A DNA stretch of 40,089 nucleotides from Chloroflexota bacterium (GCA_003520455.1 DOUV01000635.1:1-40089); one strand, 5' to 3'; positions 26,571-34,985 are shown, numbered from the stretch's first letter. Notes: generated by a model from the sequence alone, not told the origin. Numbers and translations are program-made.

Positions 26571-27946
26571 GAGCCGACCTCCGCGGTAAAGCGTTGGGCG
26601 AGCGCAGCGGCGTTCGTGGTGAGGTCGAACTTGCGTGTGACTGTGTCCCGCCCCCCCTGGCCGAGGCGCCGGCGCAACCCCAGATCATCGTGCAGACGTT
26701 TCAGGGCATCAGCCAGCGCCACCGCGTCGCGTGGTGGGACCAGGAGCCCGCTCTGCCCATCATCGACCAGCTCGGGGATGCCCGAAATGCCGCTTGCCAC
26801 CACCGGTACACCGCTGGCCATTGCCTCCATCAACACAACCGGGATGCCCTCGCGCCGGCCGCTGGTGGTGGGAATGCTCGGAACTGACAGGACATCGGCT
26901 TGCTGGAGCAGTTCAGCGACTTGCCGACGGGTCCGTGTGCCGTCGAAATGCATCTGGGCAGCCAGCCCAGCCTGGGCGACCTGCTCAACCAGGCGCGGCC
27001 GGTCGGGTCCGTCGCCAACCAGGCGGCACACAAAGTTGACCCCGCGTTCTTTGAGCAGCCGGCAGGCTTCGATGAGATAGGTGTGGCCCTTGACCTCGTA
27101 CATCGTCCCGATGCAGAGAATGGTGAAAGGGCCAGGGAGCCGCGCCCGGTGGTGGTCCGCTCCGCGCGGCTGGAAGACCTGCGTATCGACGCCGCAGTGG
27201 ATGACGACGAGCTTGTCACGGAATTCGTCACCGCACGTGGTGACGATAAGCTCCTTGTTGTGGTTCGAAATCGTCACGACGAAGGCAGCCTCGGCGACCT
27301 TCTCACGCAGCATGTGCTGATCCACCTGAAGATCAGCGCCGTGGGCGGTGAAGCTATAGGGAATGCCGGCCAGCCGGTGAATGATGAAGGCGGCCGCCGC
27401 CGGGTGGTTGGCAAAGTGGGCGTGCACGTGGGTGATCCCATCGGTTTCCATCAGGGAGGCAAAATAGACTGTCTTGGGAAAGATACCCAGCGCGCCGACG
27501 AAGAAATTGGGGCTGCCCCAGTTTGCCCGCAGTAGAGTCCACAGTGTGCCGAGATAGGCCTGAGGCTTTCGCCGCAGGAAGTGCAGGTGGGCGCGCAGGA
27601 TACGCCGGGAGAGAAACGGCTGGAAGTGGGCCCGCTCGACCAGCGGTGTGGCCTCCGGGTGCATCACGACGGTGCCTTGAGGCTTGCTGACACGCTCGAC
27701 CAGTTTCTTCCACAGTGAGGCCCCCTCGGCGTGGACCACCGTCGCGCGCGCGCGCAGGAGCGGGTACAGCTCGACCTGCACTCCCTGCTGCTCGAGTGCC
27801 AGAATTTCGTACAGGATGAAGGTCTCGGTGAGCTTCGGGAAGCGCGACATCACGTAGGCGACTTTAGCCCGGGACGCACTGGGCTGTCGCTCTCTGTGCT
27901 CGGAGAATGCGGCGGTGTGCTTTTCCAGAAGTTGCTCGGTTGTCAC
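26567..27946 (-). CDS. Glycosyltransferase, GT4 (colanic-acid WcaL/AmsK-like)
   Basis: I chose GTG 27946 (459 aa), which overlaps the upstream stop as GTGA (27943-27946) just like the neighbouring ATGA overlaps. The frame stays open upstream only via a TTG buried 61 bases inside the preceding gene. The core begins KVAYVMSRFPKLTETFILYEILALEQQG, a pattern of GT4 enzymes of the WcaL type. Then come HVHAHFANHPAAAAF, IPYSFTAHGADLQ, VVIHCGVDTQVF, LCIGTMYEVKGHTYLIEACRLL, LVGDGPDRP and EGIPVVLMEAMASGVPVVAS, with the E-x7-E loop intact. It acts on lipid-linked acceptors at the cytoplasmic face. Donor sugar is unknown. Confidence 0.9.
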   Translation of the reverse strand: MTTEQLLEKHTAAFSEHRERQPSASRAKVAYVMSRFPKLTETFILYEILALEQQGVQVELYPLLRARATVVHAEGASLWKKLVERVSKPQGTVVMHPEATPLVERAHFQPFLSRRILRAHLHFLRRKPQAYLGTLWTLLRANWGSPNFFVGALGIFPKTVYFASLMETDGITHVHAHFANHPAAAAFIIHRLAGIPYSFTAHGADLQVDQHMLREKVAEAAFVVTISNHNKELIVTTCGDEFRDKLVVIHCGVDTQVFQPRGADHHRARLPGPFTILCIGTMYEVKGHTYLIEACRLLKERGVNFVCRLVGDGPDRPRLVEQVAQAGLAAQMHFDGTRTRRQVAELLQQADVLSVPSIPTTSGRREGIPVVLMEAMASGVPVVASGISGIPELVDDGQSGLLVPPRDAVALADALKRLHDDLGLRRRLGQGGRDTVTRKFDLTTNAAALAQRFTAEVGS

Positions 27947-29226
27947 GATTGTCTCGTCCGCTCCCGTTCGTTGCTCATAAGGCGGTTCCCATAGCCGTGC
28001 CAAATCAAAGCGGTGACGTGACGCCGCACGTGCTCAGCATCGCGCGTCGCATCTACCACGATCATCCGCGGTAGATGCACCTGCAGCTCGAGATAGCGCT
28101 GGCGCTGTTGCTCCAGCCTGGTCGCACTGTGCTCACCCTTCCGCGCGTGCAGCACCTTGCCCTGCACGTCCAACATCACGATGAGATCGGGGGCGGGGCA
28201 GGCGTGGGCCAGCAACCGGCGACGGCCTCGCTTGAGCCAGTTGAGATCCTCATGTGGTGTTAACAACGCGTCGTAGGTATAGCGATCGAAAATCACGAGT
28301 CGGCCACGGGCCTGGTGGTAGCGTGCCGTCAGGTAGCGCCGCCATTGCGTGACCAGGCGACCCGCCAGGCCAAGCCCCGGCAGCCGCCGGTAAGCGGAGC
28401 GTGCGCTACCATTCTGGTACAGCCCCATGTATACCGGGCGTACCGGCAGGTAGAACGACTTCTGAATGCCTGCCGCCAGCGTTGATTTGCCGGCTCCATC
28501 AGGAGCGAGAAGGGCGACCATGGGTGCTGCCGGCCGAAGGATGGCGGTCCAGTGGCTGAGGCGGCGAAGGACTCGGCCGCGGATCCGGCGACCGAGCGTA
28601 CCGAGCGGGTTGCGGCTGGCCAGTCGCGCCGCCACGGCTGGGCCCTCGGTGAGCAGGGCCATCCAATGGCCGGCATCAATCTGGGCTGCAAGCTCCGGCC
28701 AGGTCATTGTCGGCGACCAATAGGTGGCCAGCAGAGTGGTGAGGTAATGCTCGTTGGTCACCTCGTGGCGGAGCACCTCGAGGCGACGGCGCCGGGCCGC
28801 CGCGACGTTGGCTTTGTCGAGCACACAGTGCAGGAGCAGCGTCACCAACTCATCTTCCGGTGTGAGGCCGAAGATGGGGCCACAGCGCCGCCGGTTGCGG
28901 AGGCAGCCCTCAGCGAGCGCAGTCCGAAGTGCCCGGATGGGCCGGCCGTACGTCACCTCAGTGACGACGTCGAACTTGAGCCAGCGATCAGACTTCTCGT
29001 CATAGGCGACGAAGAAGTGATGGGGCTCGTGCCCCAACGTTGGCAGGTGAACGAACCCACGTTGGGTGAGGAGGCCGCACAACGGGGCAAAGTGGCTATG
29101 CTGAACGAGCAGATCGACGTCACCGTCGGCGGCGAGCCGGTCGAGGTCATGAAAGTCACGCAGAAGGCAGTATCGAATCTGTTCTCGCTCAAGATCCTCG
29201 AGGATAGAAAGCAGAAATTCATACAT
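27943..29226 (-). CDS. Nucleotidyltransferase-like domain fused to thymidylate-kinase-like P-loop kinase
   Basis: I chose ATG 29226 (427 aa), with GAGAG upstream; a TTG 12 codons earlier is less likely. Residues about 1-110 look like a nucleotidyltransferase-fold domain, with DGDVDLLVQ as the G-D-x-D-L-L-V metal motif and RWLKFDVVTEVTYG as a possible third acidic strand. Residues about 235-425 are TMPK-like: P-loop APDGAGKST near residue 245, PVYMGLYQNG, LVIFDRYTYDALL, PDLIVMLDVQGK and ARKGEHSATRLEQQRQRYLEL. The kinase half is a paralogue of the protein at 9382-10101. The combination suggests handling of an unusual phosphorylated or nucleotide-activated sugar rather than dTMP. It is translationally coupled to the following GT4 gene. 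Confidence 0.8.
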   Translation of the reverse strand: MYEFLLSILEDLEREQIRYCLLRDFHDLDRLAADGDVDLLVQHSHFAPLCGLLTQRGFVHLPTLGHEPHHFFVAYDEKSDRWLKFDVVTEVTYGRPIRALRTALAEGCLRNRRRCGPIFGLTPEDELVTLLLHCVLDKANVAAARRRRLEVLRHEVTNEHYLTTLLATYWSPTMTWPELAAQIDAGHWMALLTEGPAVAARLASRNPLGTLGRRIRGRVLRRLSHWTAILRPAAPMVALLAPDGAGKSTLAAGIQKSFYLPVRPVYMGLYQNGSARSAYRRLPGLGLAGRLVTQWRRYLTARYHQARGRLVIFDRYTYDALLTPHEDLNWLKRGRRRLLAHACPAPDLIVMLDVQGKVLHARKGEHSATRLEQQRQRYLELQVHLPRMIVVDATRDAEHVRRHVTALIWHGYGNRLMSNERERTRQS

Positions 29227-29319
29227 AAAAGCACTCTCAGCCGTCAGCAAGTACTCCAACAATACGATAGTGCAGATTTCTGACGATGTGAACTTCTGAG
29301 TAGGTGAAGAACTGAAGGA

Positions 29320-30831
29320 TCAACTTCTTCTCGAAATTCTGCTCAAAGGCTGAAGCGGTTCCAGGACTGAGTGAAGCTTCTTGGAGCTGGACAACTCGCT
29401 ATTCTGCCACCCCTGCCATACAAGGACGGCGACGAGGCATGCCGTGACGATGCTCGGCAGTGCAAGGTAGATGAAGAACTTGGGAGATGTAAAGACACTT
29501 GGAAGCGGAAATGTGCTATTGGAATTCGTGTACCACGTGTTGAAAATGAAACCAGAGAATGAAAGCGTGGTAGTGATAGGTAGGGTGCGCCAATCCAGGG
29601 TGAGGCTCGTAAGGGCAACAAGGGTTATGAGATAGTGGGACAATCCAAACTTGGTCAGAAAAAGCGAAAAGAACAATGTCACCAGCGCCCAACTGCCGAG
29701 GAGCTTCTCGTGGCTTCCATCCTGGAAAAGGCAGACCACAAGGATGAAGACTCCGAAGGCCAGTACGAACAGGAGCCGAGTCGAACCCGGGATCGCGGAT
29801 CCTGCTACACTCAGGAAGCTGAGATGACGTAGAATCAAGCCAGGCTCTCTAGCAAAGGGTGCGTAGATCGCGAGAGTTGTCAGGAGAAGCAGTAACGTGT
29901 CGATTCCCAGTTGGCGCCATCTTTTCAGTCTCGCCTCTCGCAATAAGTAAACGATCATGAGTGGAAGCGTAATCAATTTGACGAAGACCGAGAGCGTCAA
30001 TGAAACGATCGCAAGGTAGCTGCGTGTTTTTATGAGGAGAAGTATTGCCAGAAGCAAGAAGAAAACCAGCACCGTGTCGGCTTTGCCCTGGCCGTGCAGT
30101 GCGACGATCGGATTCCAGGCATATGCTACGATCCCAGTGATCTTGTGTTGTCGATTCAACTTGTGCGCGATGAGGCCGATAATTGCGACATTCGCAAGAT
30201 TGAACAACATAAATACAAGGCGGTAGACTAGCAGGTCCATAACGGGGTTGTCGTCAGTGAGCCTGGCGAGAAGGGTGTTGATTATCATCCAGGTTGGCAT
30301 TTTGTCTGCGACCAAGCGCGTGTACTGATGACTTGCGTAGGTATATATCGGGTCATCGGGAAACCGGTCCGCGGGCGTGTAGTAGGGATTGCTGTCGTAA
30401 ACAGTCGCGACGCGTCCGCGCACAATATAGTCGAATATATCGGTACTGAAATTCGGTAGAGAAAAGGCCGAGATGGCGAAAAAGACGACAGCCGCCAGGA
30501 GGACGACTACAATGTTCGCCGGCTTGCTCGGAGCGCGCCAACTTACGTACAAAGCAAGCGCATAGATCGTGAAGGCTGTCAGGCCAAAGCTTACCAGGAG
30601 GATGGCAACTCCCTGGCCAGTCTGCAATATTGGAAGTCGGAAGGATGCGATGAATGACCACAGTGGAAACTCGTGTATGAGACGTGCACTTGGCCTCATC
30701 AGGCGTGCTGGTGTTTGCGGTACGATGAAGCTGTAAAATGAGTAGCTGATCAGCAAGAGAAAGGCGAGAGCCCCGAGGGTCAATGCTGACAGGTGCTCGC
30801 CGGCGGAAACTCCAGCGCTTGCACACCTCAT
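29320..30831 (-). CDS. GT-C membrane glycosyltransferase (GT87/mannosyltransferase-like)
   Basis: I chose ATG 30831 (503 aa) because GAGAGGGG lies just upstream and the protein then enters its first membrane helix; the frame extends 150 codons further upstream but without membrane character. About 10-12 helices are visible. The first large loop has NFSTDIFDYIVRGRVATVYDSNPYYTPADRFPDDPIY, with the acidic motif typical of GT-C enzymes that use polyprenyl-phosphate sugars. Later come VAYAWNPIVALHGQGKADTVLVFF and SVFVKLITLPLMIVYLL, which match the GT87/mannosyltransferase pattern. It should add a sugar at the outer membrane face. The DNA is visibly more AT-rich than the flanking genes, so it may have been acquired separately. 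Confidence 0.8.
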   Translation of the reverse strand: MRCASAGVSAGEHLSALTLGALAFLLLISYSFYSFIVPQTPARLMRPSARLIHEFPLWSFIASFRLPILQTGQGVAILLVSFGLTAFTIYALALYVSWRAPSKPANIVVVLLAAVVFFAISAFSLPNFSTDIFDYIVRGRVATVYDSNPYYTPADRFPDDPIYTYASHQYTRLVADKMPTWMIINTLLARLTDDNPVMDLLVYRLVFMLFNLANVAIIGLIAHKLNRQHKITGIVAYAWNPIVALHGQGKADTVLVFFLLLAILLLIKTRSYLAIVSLTLSVFVKLITLPLMIVYLLREARLKRWRQLGIDTLLLLLTTLAIYAPFAREPGLILRHLSFLSVAGSAIPGSTRLLFVLAFGVFILVVCLFQDGSHEKLLGSWALVTLFFSLFLTKFGLSHYLITLVALTSLTLDWRTLPITTTLSFSGFIFNTWYTNSNSTFPLPSVFTSPKFFIYLALPSIVTACLVAVLVWQGWQNSELSSSKKLHSVLEPLQPLSRISRRS

Positions 30832-31285
30832 TCTGCCCCTCTCGGACTGCAGAGTCGCTCTAAAGAGGTTCTGATATGATTGCTTTCTCCCCCATTGCTT
30901 CGTAGATACATGCTCAATCACAGCAATGAATCCTTCGGGCGCTGCGAAGAAGTTACCCGCAACGACCTCGATGGCCACGAGGTCGACTGTTCGGAGGGGC
31001 GGTGGACAGCGACTGTCGCAGCAACTCCACCCGCACAACGTCCTGCTGCATGGCAAAGACGTAGGGCGCGCGAGCGCCACTGACCCCCTGCCAACGGCCG
31101 CAGTCCACCAGCGGTGAGTGGTCGTGGCGCTGCCCACTGAATTCGTCGGCGGTGGCGGACAACGACCGGCGGACCGAGAGTTGCTATCGACCGTGAGAGC
31201 GTAGCGGAACAGGTGATCGCCATTGGCTGCCGCCGCGCAGCGGGAGATGGAGATCGGTATCGCCAGCAGGCCATTCCTGGCGTTC
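30832..31285 (-). pseudogene. Possible frameshifted remnant of a small secreted or membrane-associated EPS protein
   Basis: This 454-base stretch lies between the Wzc-like and GT-C genes and has no intact gene. On the minus strand, protein-like, high-GC3 segments appear in alternating frames: LLAIPISISR and GDHLFRYALTVDSN first, then in another frame SATADEFSGQRHDHSPLVDCGRW and YVFAMQQDVVRVELL, then back in the first frame VDLVAIEVVAGNFFAAPEGF. Joined, these would make one small protein needing two frame changes. I do not recognise the family with confidence. It may instead be a sequencing-error artefact or chance open frames. Confidence 0.35.
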
Positions 31286-33091
31286 CTACACACCCTTCAG
31301 GTACTCGACGTCGTCGAGTGGGCGGCTGAGTGGCTCGTCGCTGGCCACCTGACCATTTGGGGTCGGCACCGGAGGAACAGGAAGTGAGGGAACGAACGGC
31401 ACTCCACTCTGGCGACTGTTATGGAGGATGGTGCCGACGATATGGGCACCAAGCGAGCGCAGGTTCTCCACGGTGCTGTTTAGGGCTTCGCGCCGACTCT
31501 TGCCGCCCCGAGCGACGATGATGACACCGTCCACCCGTGACGCCAGGATCAGGCTCCCTGCAAACGATAACAGTGGCGGCGCGACAATGATGACCATGTC
31601 CGCCAGACTCTCGAGTTGCTTGACCAACTCGACCATGCGAGGTGACGCCAGGAGTTGGAAAGAGTTGGACGAAACCGAGCCGCTCGGTAGAACCGACAGG
31701 CCTGGCGCCCAGCTGACCGGTACGACCTCCGGCCGTTTGGCCCGGCTCGTGAGGATGTCGGTCAGACCGCGGCTATTGTCCAGGTCGAACAACTTTCCAA
31801 GCATTGGGCGACGCAGGTTGGCATCCACGAGGACAACTCGACTTCCCGTCTGGACAAGAGTGATGGCGAGGTTCGACGCGGTTTCCGCGGTATCGTCATC
31901 AGTCTGTGAGCTACTGATGAGCACAGAACGCAGTGCGCGGTTGTCGCTGGAGTAGCGCAGCTTCGCGCCCAGCATCCGATAATCCTCAGCGGCGAGCGAC
32001 TCCGGGAGTGCCTCGACGACGAGCCCCTCACGGCCGGCGCCCCTCGGAACCTTATACCTGGCGATGGTGCTCAGGATTGGTATGCCTGCGGCCTGGGCCA
32101 AATCCTCAACCGTCTCGAGGGTGTCGTCAACGAACTCGAAGATCAAGGCGATGGCCAGGGCCAGAATCAGACCACTCAGGCCGGCCAGGAGTACTTTGAG
32201 CCGGAGCTGCGAGCCGACCGCTACGGCAGCGATGGCGGGCTCGACGATTTTTACCTGATTGGTAAAGGTGTTTTGCAGTGACGTATGCAGGAGCGCCAGC
32301 GTGCGCTGCGCCTCGGTCAGGCGAGTGCGCTCCTGTGAGAGCTGGTCGATGATGAGTCGCTGGTTCTCCTGATCGACGCGTTGAGCGTCAAACAGGCGGT
32401 TGCGTTCGAGGGCAATCTGGTCCAGGAGCAGGCGCTGCGTTTCGACATCGGGCTCTGTCTGGAGCTGAGCCTCGAGCTGCTTGATCCTCGCCTCGGTGCT
32501 GGCAATAATCGACTGGGCGATCGGATCGGGCTTCGCATTCGCAGCCGCCTGACGCTCGGTGTCGAGTTGCTTGATCCTCGCCTCAGTATCGTCGATGAAG
32601 TTCTGGAGTTTCGCGACCTCGCTCCGCAACTGGACTTTGAGCTCGTTCTCAGCGCTATTCGGCCCGGCCGGGCTCAGGCCCACGAGTTTGTCGGCCAGGG
32701 TGTTGGCGATTGCAACCGCCTGGTCGGGATCACCATCGCGCGCACGAATGGTCAGGATTTGGGTTTCACTATCGGCCTTGACTGTGATCATCTGGTCGAG
32801 CGACTCCGACGCGATGGGCAGATTGAGGTCGTCGATGACCGATTTGAGGACGGGCCGGGTAGTCACCAGCTTGGTGTAGGTCTGCATGAGCTGCCCGCCG
32901 GTGCGGAGGGCATTCAGGTCGGGGTTGGGGCTGTCGACGCCGGGACCAACAACGAGCCGAGCCTGGGCTTCGTAGACTGTCGGTTGCTGGTTGCTTACCC
33001 AGTAGCTGGTCACGCTGGCACTCAAGGGTGCGAGCAGAAGGAGCCATATCCAACGACGAACCAGGTTGATGTAGTGACGTTTCAGTTCCAT
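31286..33091 (-). CDS. Wzz/Wzc-like chain-length protein with a degenerate BY-kinase domain
   Basis: The protein has 601 aa and starts at ATG 33091; the ribosome binding site is weak. Residues 1-110 are a Wzz domain with the first membrane helix (WIWLLLLAPLSASVTSYW). Residues about 150-295 are a long coiled coil with internal near-repeats (TEARIKQLDTE and TEARIKQLEAQ). The second helix lies near 310-333 (VLLAGLSGLILALAIALIF). The rest aligns with the CpsD/Wzc ATPase, but the P-loop reads SSSQTDDDTAETASNLA with no GK(S/T), Walker A' reads VVLVDANLRRP, and the Walker B Asp is missing (MVIIVAPPLL). No tyrosine cluster is present at the end; only one Tyr is found there. It is therefore predicted to bind the polymerase and set chain length without kinase activity. 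Confidence 0.88.
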   Translation of the reverse strand: MELKRHYINLVRRWIWLLLLAPLSASVTSYWVSNQQPTVYEAQARLVVGPGVDSPNPDLNALRTGGQLMQTYTKLVTTRPVLKSVIDDLNLPIASESLDQMITVKADSETQILTIRARDGDPDQAVAIANTLADKLVGLSPAGPNSAENELKVQLRSEVAKLQNFIDDTEARIKQLDTERQAAANAKPDPIAQSIIASTEARIKQLEAQLQTEPDVETQRLLLDQIALERNRLFDAQRVDQENQRLIIDQLSQERTRLTEAQRTLALLHTSLQNTFTNQVKIVEPAIAAVAVGSQLRLKVLLAGLSGLILALAIALIFEFVDDTLETVEDLAQAAGIPILSTIARYKVPRGAGREGLVVEALPESLAAEDYRMLGAKLRYSSDNRALRSVLISSSQTDDDTAETASNLAITLVQTGSRVVLVDANLRRPMLGKLFDLDNSRGLTDILTSRAKRPEVVPVSWAPGLSVLPSGSVSSNSFQLLASPRMVELVKQLESLADMVIIVAPPLLSFAGSLILASRVDGVIIVARGGKSRREALNSTVENLRSLGAHIVGTILHNSRQSGVPFVPSLPVPPVPTPNGQVASDEPLSRPLDDVEYLKGV

Positions 33092-33241
33092 TGCCTGATG
33101 TGCTCCACAGTTGTCTGAAGGATATTGAAGCTACAAGCGACCAGCGTCGAGCACTTATTGCATCCCATCCACCGCACATTGAAGCTGGTGCTGCTCAGTC
33201 ACAGATGCACTGCACTCGGGCTACAACAGACTGGGGGATCC

Positions 33242-33934
33242 TCAATGGGCACCACGACCCTCAAAGACTGCCAGGATCGTTCGGGTCAGAATGTTAATGT
33301 CAAACCAAATGCTCTGACGTTCGATGTAGGCGATGTCAAGCCGCAGGCGTTCATCAAATTCTGTCTCGGCCCGCCCCACAATCTGCCAGAGACCGGTGAT
33401 GCCGGGAACTACATCTAGACGCTCGGTCTGCCACAATCGGTAGGTATTGTGGTCGAAAGAAGTTGGACGTGGACCAACCAGACTCATATCACCTTTTACC
33501 ACGTTGACAATCTGTGGCAGTTCATCGAGGCTGGTCTTGCGCAGAAGCCGCCCAACGCGGGTGATGCGCGGGTCGTCGGTGATTTTGAAGTCTGGCCATT
33601 GTAACTCGTTAAGATGGATCAGCTGCTGCTTCATTTCTTCGGCGTTTGGCACCATCGTCCGGAACTTGTACATCCAGAAGCGCCGTCCGGCCCGGCCGGT
33701 GCGCTGTTGTCTGAATAGGATCGGCCCTCCAGGAGAGTCGAGTTTGATCAGGAGTGCGCAGAGAGCGAATGCTGCCAGCAAGAACGGCAGGGCGAGTATA
33801 CAGAGTAGCAGGTCCAATGCCCGTTTCACGCGAAAATAGGCTTGACCACGAAGCAAGCGTCGATTGGGGTTGAAACGCTCGTACCATGGAATGGTGAACG
33901 CTTCGTGATGGAGTGGTGGCTGGGATAGCTCCAT
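33242..33934 (-). CDS. Priming glycosyl-1-phosphate transferase (polyprenyl-phosphate, Bac_transf family)
   Basis: I chose ATG 33934 (230 aa) as the best-fitting start, though the ribosome binding site is weak and an in-frame ATG at 33994 is possible. The protein opens MELSQPPLHHEAF, then FRVKRALDLLLCILALPFLLAAFALCALLIKLDSPGGPILFRQQRTGRAG, a membrane hairpin and cytoplasmic face typical of WcaJ/WbaP enzymes. Catalytic and substrate motifs follow: RFWMYKFRTMVPNAE, RITRVGRLLRKTSLDELPQIVNVVKGDMSLVGPRP and PGITGLWQIVGR. It transfers a sugar-1-phosphate to undecaprenyl phosphate, the first step of the repeat unit. It precedes the Wzc-like gene, giving the usual EPS order. Confidence 0.93.
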   Translation of the reverse strand: MELSQPPLHHEAFTIPWYERFNPNRRLLRGQAYFRVKRALDLLLCILALPFLLAAFALCALLIKLDSPGGPILFRQQRTGRAGRRFWMYKFRTMVPNAEEMKQQLIHLNELQWPDFKITDDPRITRVGRLLRKTSLDELPQIVNVVKGDMSLVGPRPTSFDHNTYRLWQTERLDVVPGITGLWQIVGRAETEFDERLRLDIAYIERQSIWFDINILTRTILAVFEGRGAH

Positions 33935-33955
33935 TCGTGATCTTATACCTTTCTT

Positions 33956-33970
33956 GGATAAACTGTATCC
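33956..33970. promoter_or_regulatory. Short inverted repeat upstream of the priming transferase gene
   Basis: GGATA (33956-33960) and TATCC (33966-33970) flank five bases, 22 bases before the chosen start of the sugar-phosphate transferase gene. A TATAAG hexamer lies between it and the start on the minus strand, so this could be an operator beside a promoter of the EPS unit. The repeat is short and could be chance. Confidence 0.3.
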
Positions 33971-34058
33971 GCGTATTTGAAAACAGGTGCCCTTCATCAA
34001 AGACTTGCCGCAACCGCCTGGTTGTAACGACAAGCTTTGGATCGAGCGTCCGCTGGAA

Positions 34059-34985
34059 CTACGGCTGTTGATACCTCACGAGACGCTGCTCGTCCGCCGG
34101 CGTATCCCGCCGGGGCGCGAGCATCTCGCCGCGTCGTTCCTGCTCTTTTTGATGGAGCGATTGTTCGGCTCGAGTGAGCAACTCCTCGAAGGTGACGCCC
34201 TCATCGGGAAATGTAGCGACACCGCAATGAAGCGTGACTCCCAGGTAGCGCTGTGCGTGTTCATTGAGTCGGCTCGCGATCGCTGTGGTCTGATCTTTCC
34301 CCGCCTTCGGCGCAATGAGAACCAGGCGGCCTTCTTCGGTTTGGTAAAGAACGAAATCGGTGCGCCGGATTCGCCACGCGAGCAGCCGCGTGAGGGCGAC
34401 CAGGCTATAGCGTTTGGCCAGGAGCTGTTGAATTTCGCGTGCTGTTGCATGGAGATCAACCCGTGGACCATCCGTGTCTGCTTCAACGACCACCACACTT
34501 AAGAGACCGTCCGCCCGTCGTGAATACTGCAATTCACGCTTGATTACCTGTTGGGCATCCTCGGCTGGGTAGACCGGGCCAGTCATATCTGAAAAAGTCA
34601 GCGCGCGGACTGTCTCGACAAAATCAGTACTGAGACGGCCAACCGTATGTGCAAGTGTTGCAGTTATCAACACTGCGCTCAATTCGAATAGCGTCAGGTA
34701 GGTGTACGCTGCACCCCAAATCGGTCTGTTGGCTATCGACTTCGCAAGAATGAACGCCAGGATGGTGATTGGATATATAACCCATGCGGCCGTGTGTACC
34801 ACGTACGACAGCAGTAGACCGATCACGACGACTATAACCGCCAGAACATAAATCGAGGAGTCGATGTTAAGAAACTCCCCGCTTCGTGTGTCAAGTCGTT
34901 CTATATTGAAGAAAAATGATAACCATAGTACCAGCACAAGGATGTAGCGGTTCAGGCGGAGCATGGTTTGTGAACCTCTTCTCAT
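34059..34985 (-). CDS. Membrane protein with degenerate GGDEF domain
   Basis: The 308-aa frame starts at ATG 34985; ATG 34964 (seven codons later, MLRLNRYILV) also has AGAGG upstream and is equally plausible. Four or so helices occupy residues 10-115 (YILVLVLWLSFFF, YVLAVIVVVIGLLLSYVV, AAWVIYPITILAFILA, YLTLFELSAVLITATLA). The C-terminal half follows the GGDEF fold: LLSVVVVEADTDG, a position where GG(D/E)EF should be that reads EEGRLVLIA, and the clear end GVATFPDEGVTFEELLTRAEQSL. The active-site loop is lost, so c-di-GMP synthesis is not expected. It may bind nucleotide or act as a regulatory partner for the GGDEF-EAL protein nearby or for EPS assembly. Confidence 0.75.
   Translation of the reverse strand: MRRGSQTMLRLNRYILVLVLWLSFFFNIERLDTRSGEFLNIDSSIYVLAVIVVVIGLLLSYVVHTAAWVIYPITILAFILAKSIANRPIWGAAYTYLTLFELSAVLITATLAHTVGRLSTDFVETVRALTFSDMTGPVYPAEDAQQVIKRELQYSRRADGLLSVVVVEADTDGPRVDLHATAREIQQLLAKRYSLVALTRLLAWRIRRTDFVLYQTEEGRLVLIAPKAGKDQTTAIASRLNEHAQRYLGVTLHCGVATFPDEGVTFEELLTRAEQSLHQKEQERRGEMLAPRRDTPADEQRLVRYQQP

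Noticed and set aside
28001..28003. TTG as start of the GT4 gene that ends at 26567
   Set aside because: It would overlap the preceding gene by 61 bases; the GTG at 27946 gives the same 4-base overlap used by neighbouring gene pairs.
30832..31293. N-terminal extension of the GT-C gene to a GTG at 31293
   Set aside because: The added residues have no membrane character and resemble other frames' remnants, while ATG 30831 has a good ribosome binding site and leads into the first helix.
31750..32000. Wzc-like ATPase as an active tyrosine kinase
   Set aside because: Walker A Lys/Thr, Walker B Asp and the C-terminal Tyr cluster are all missing.
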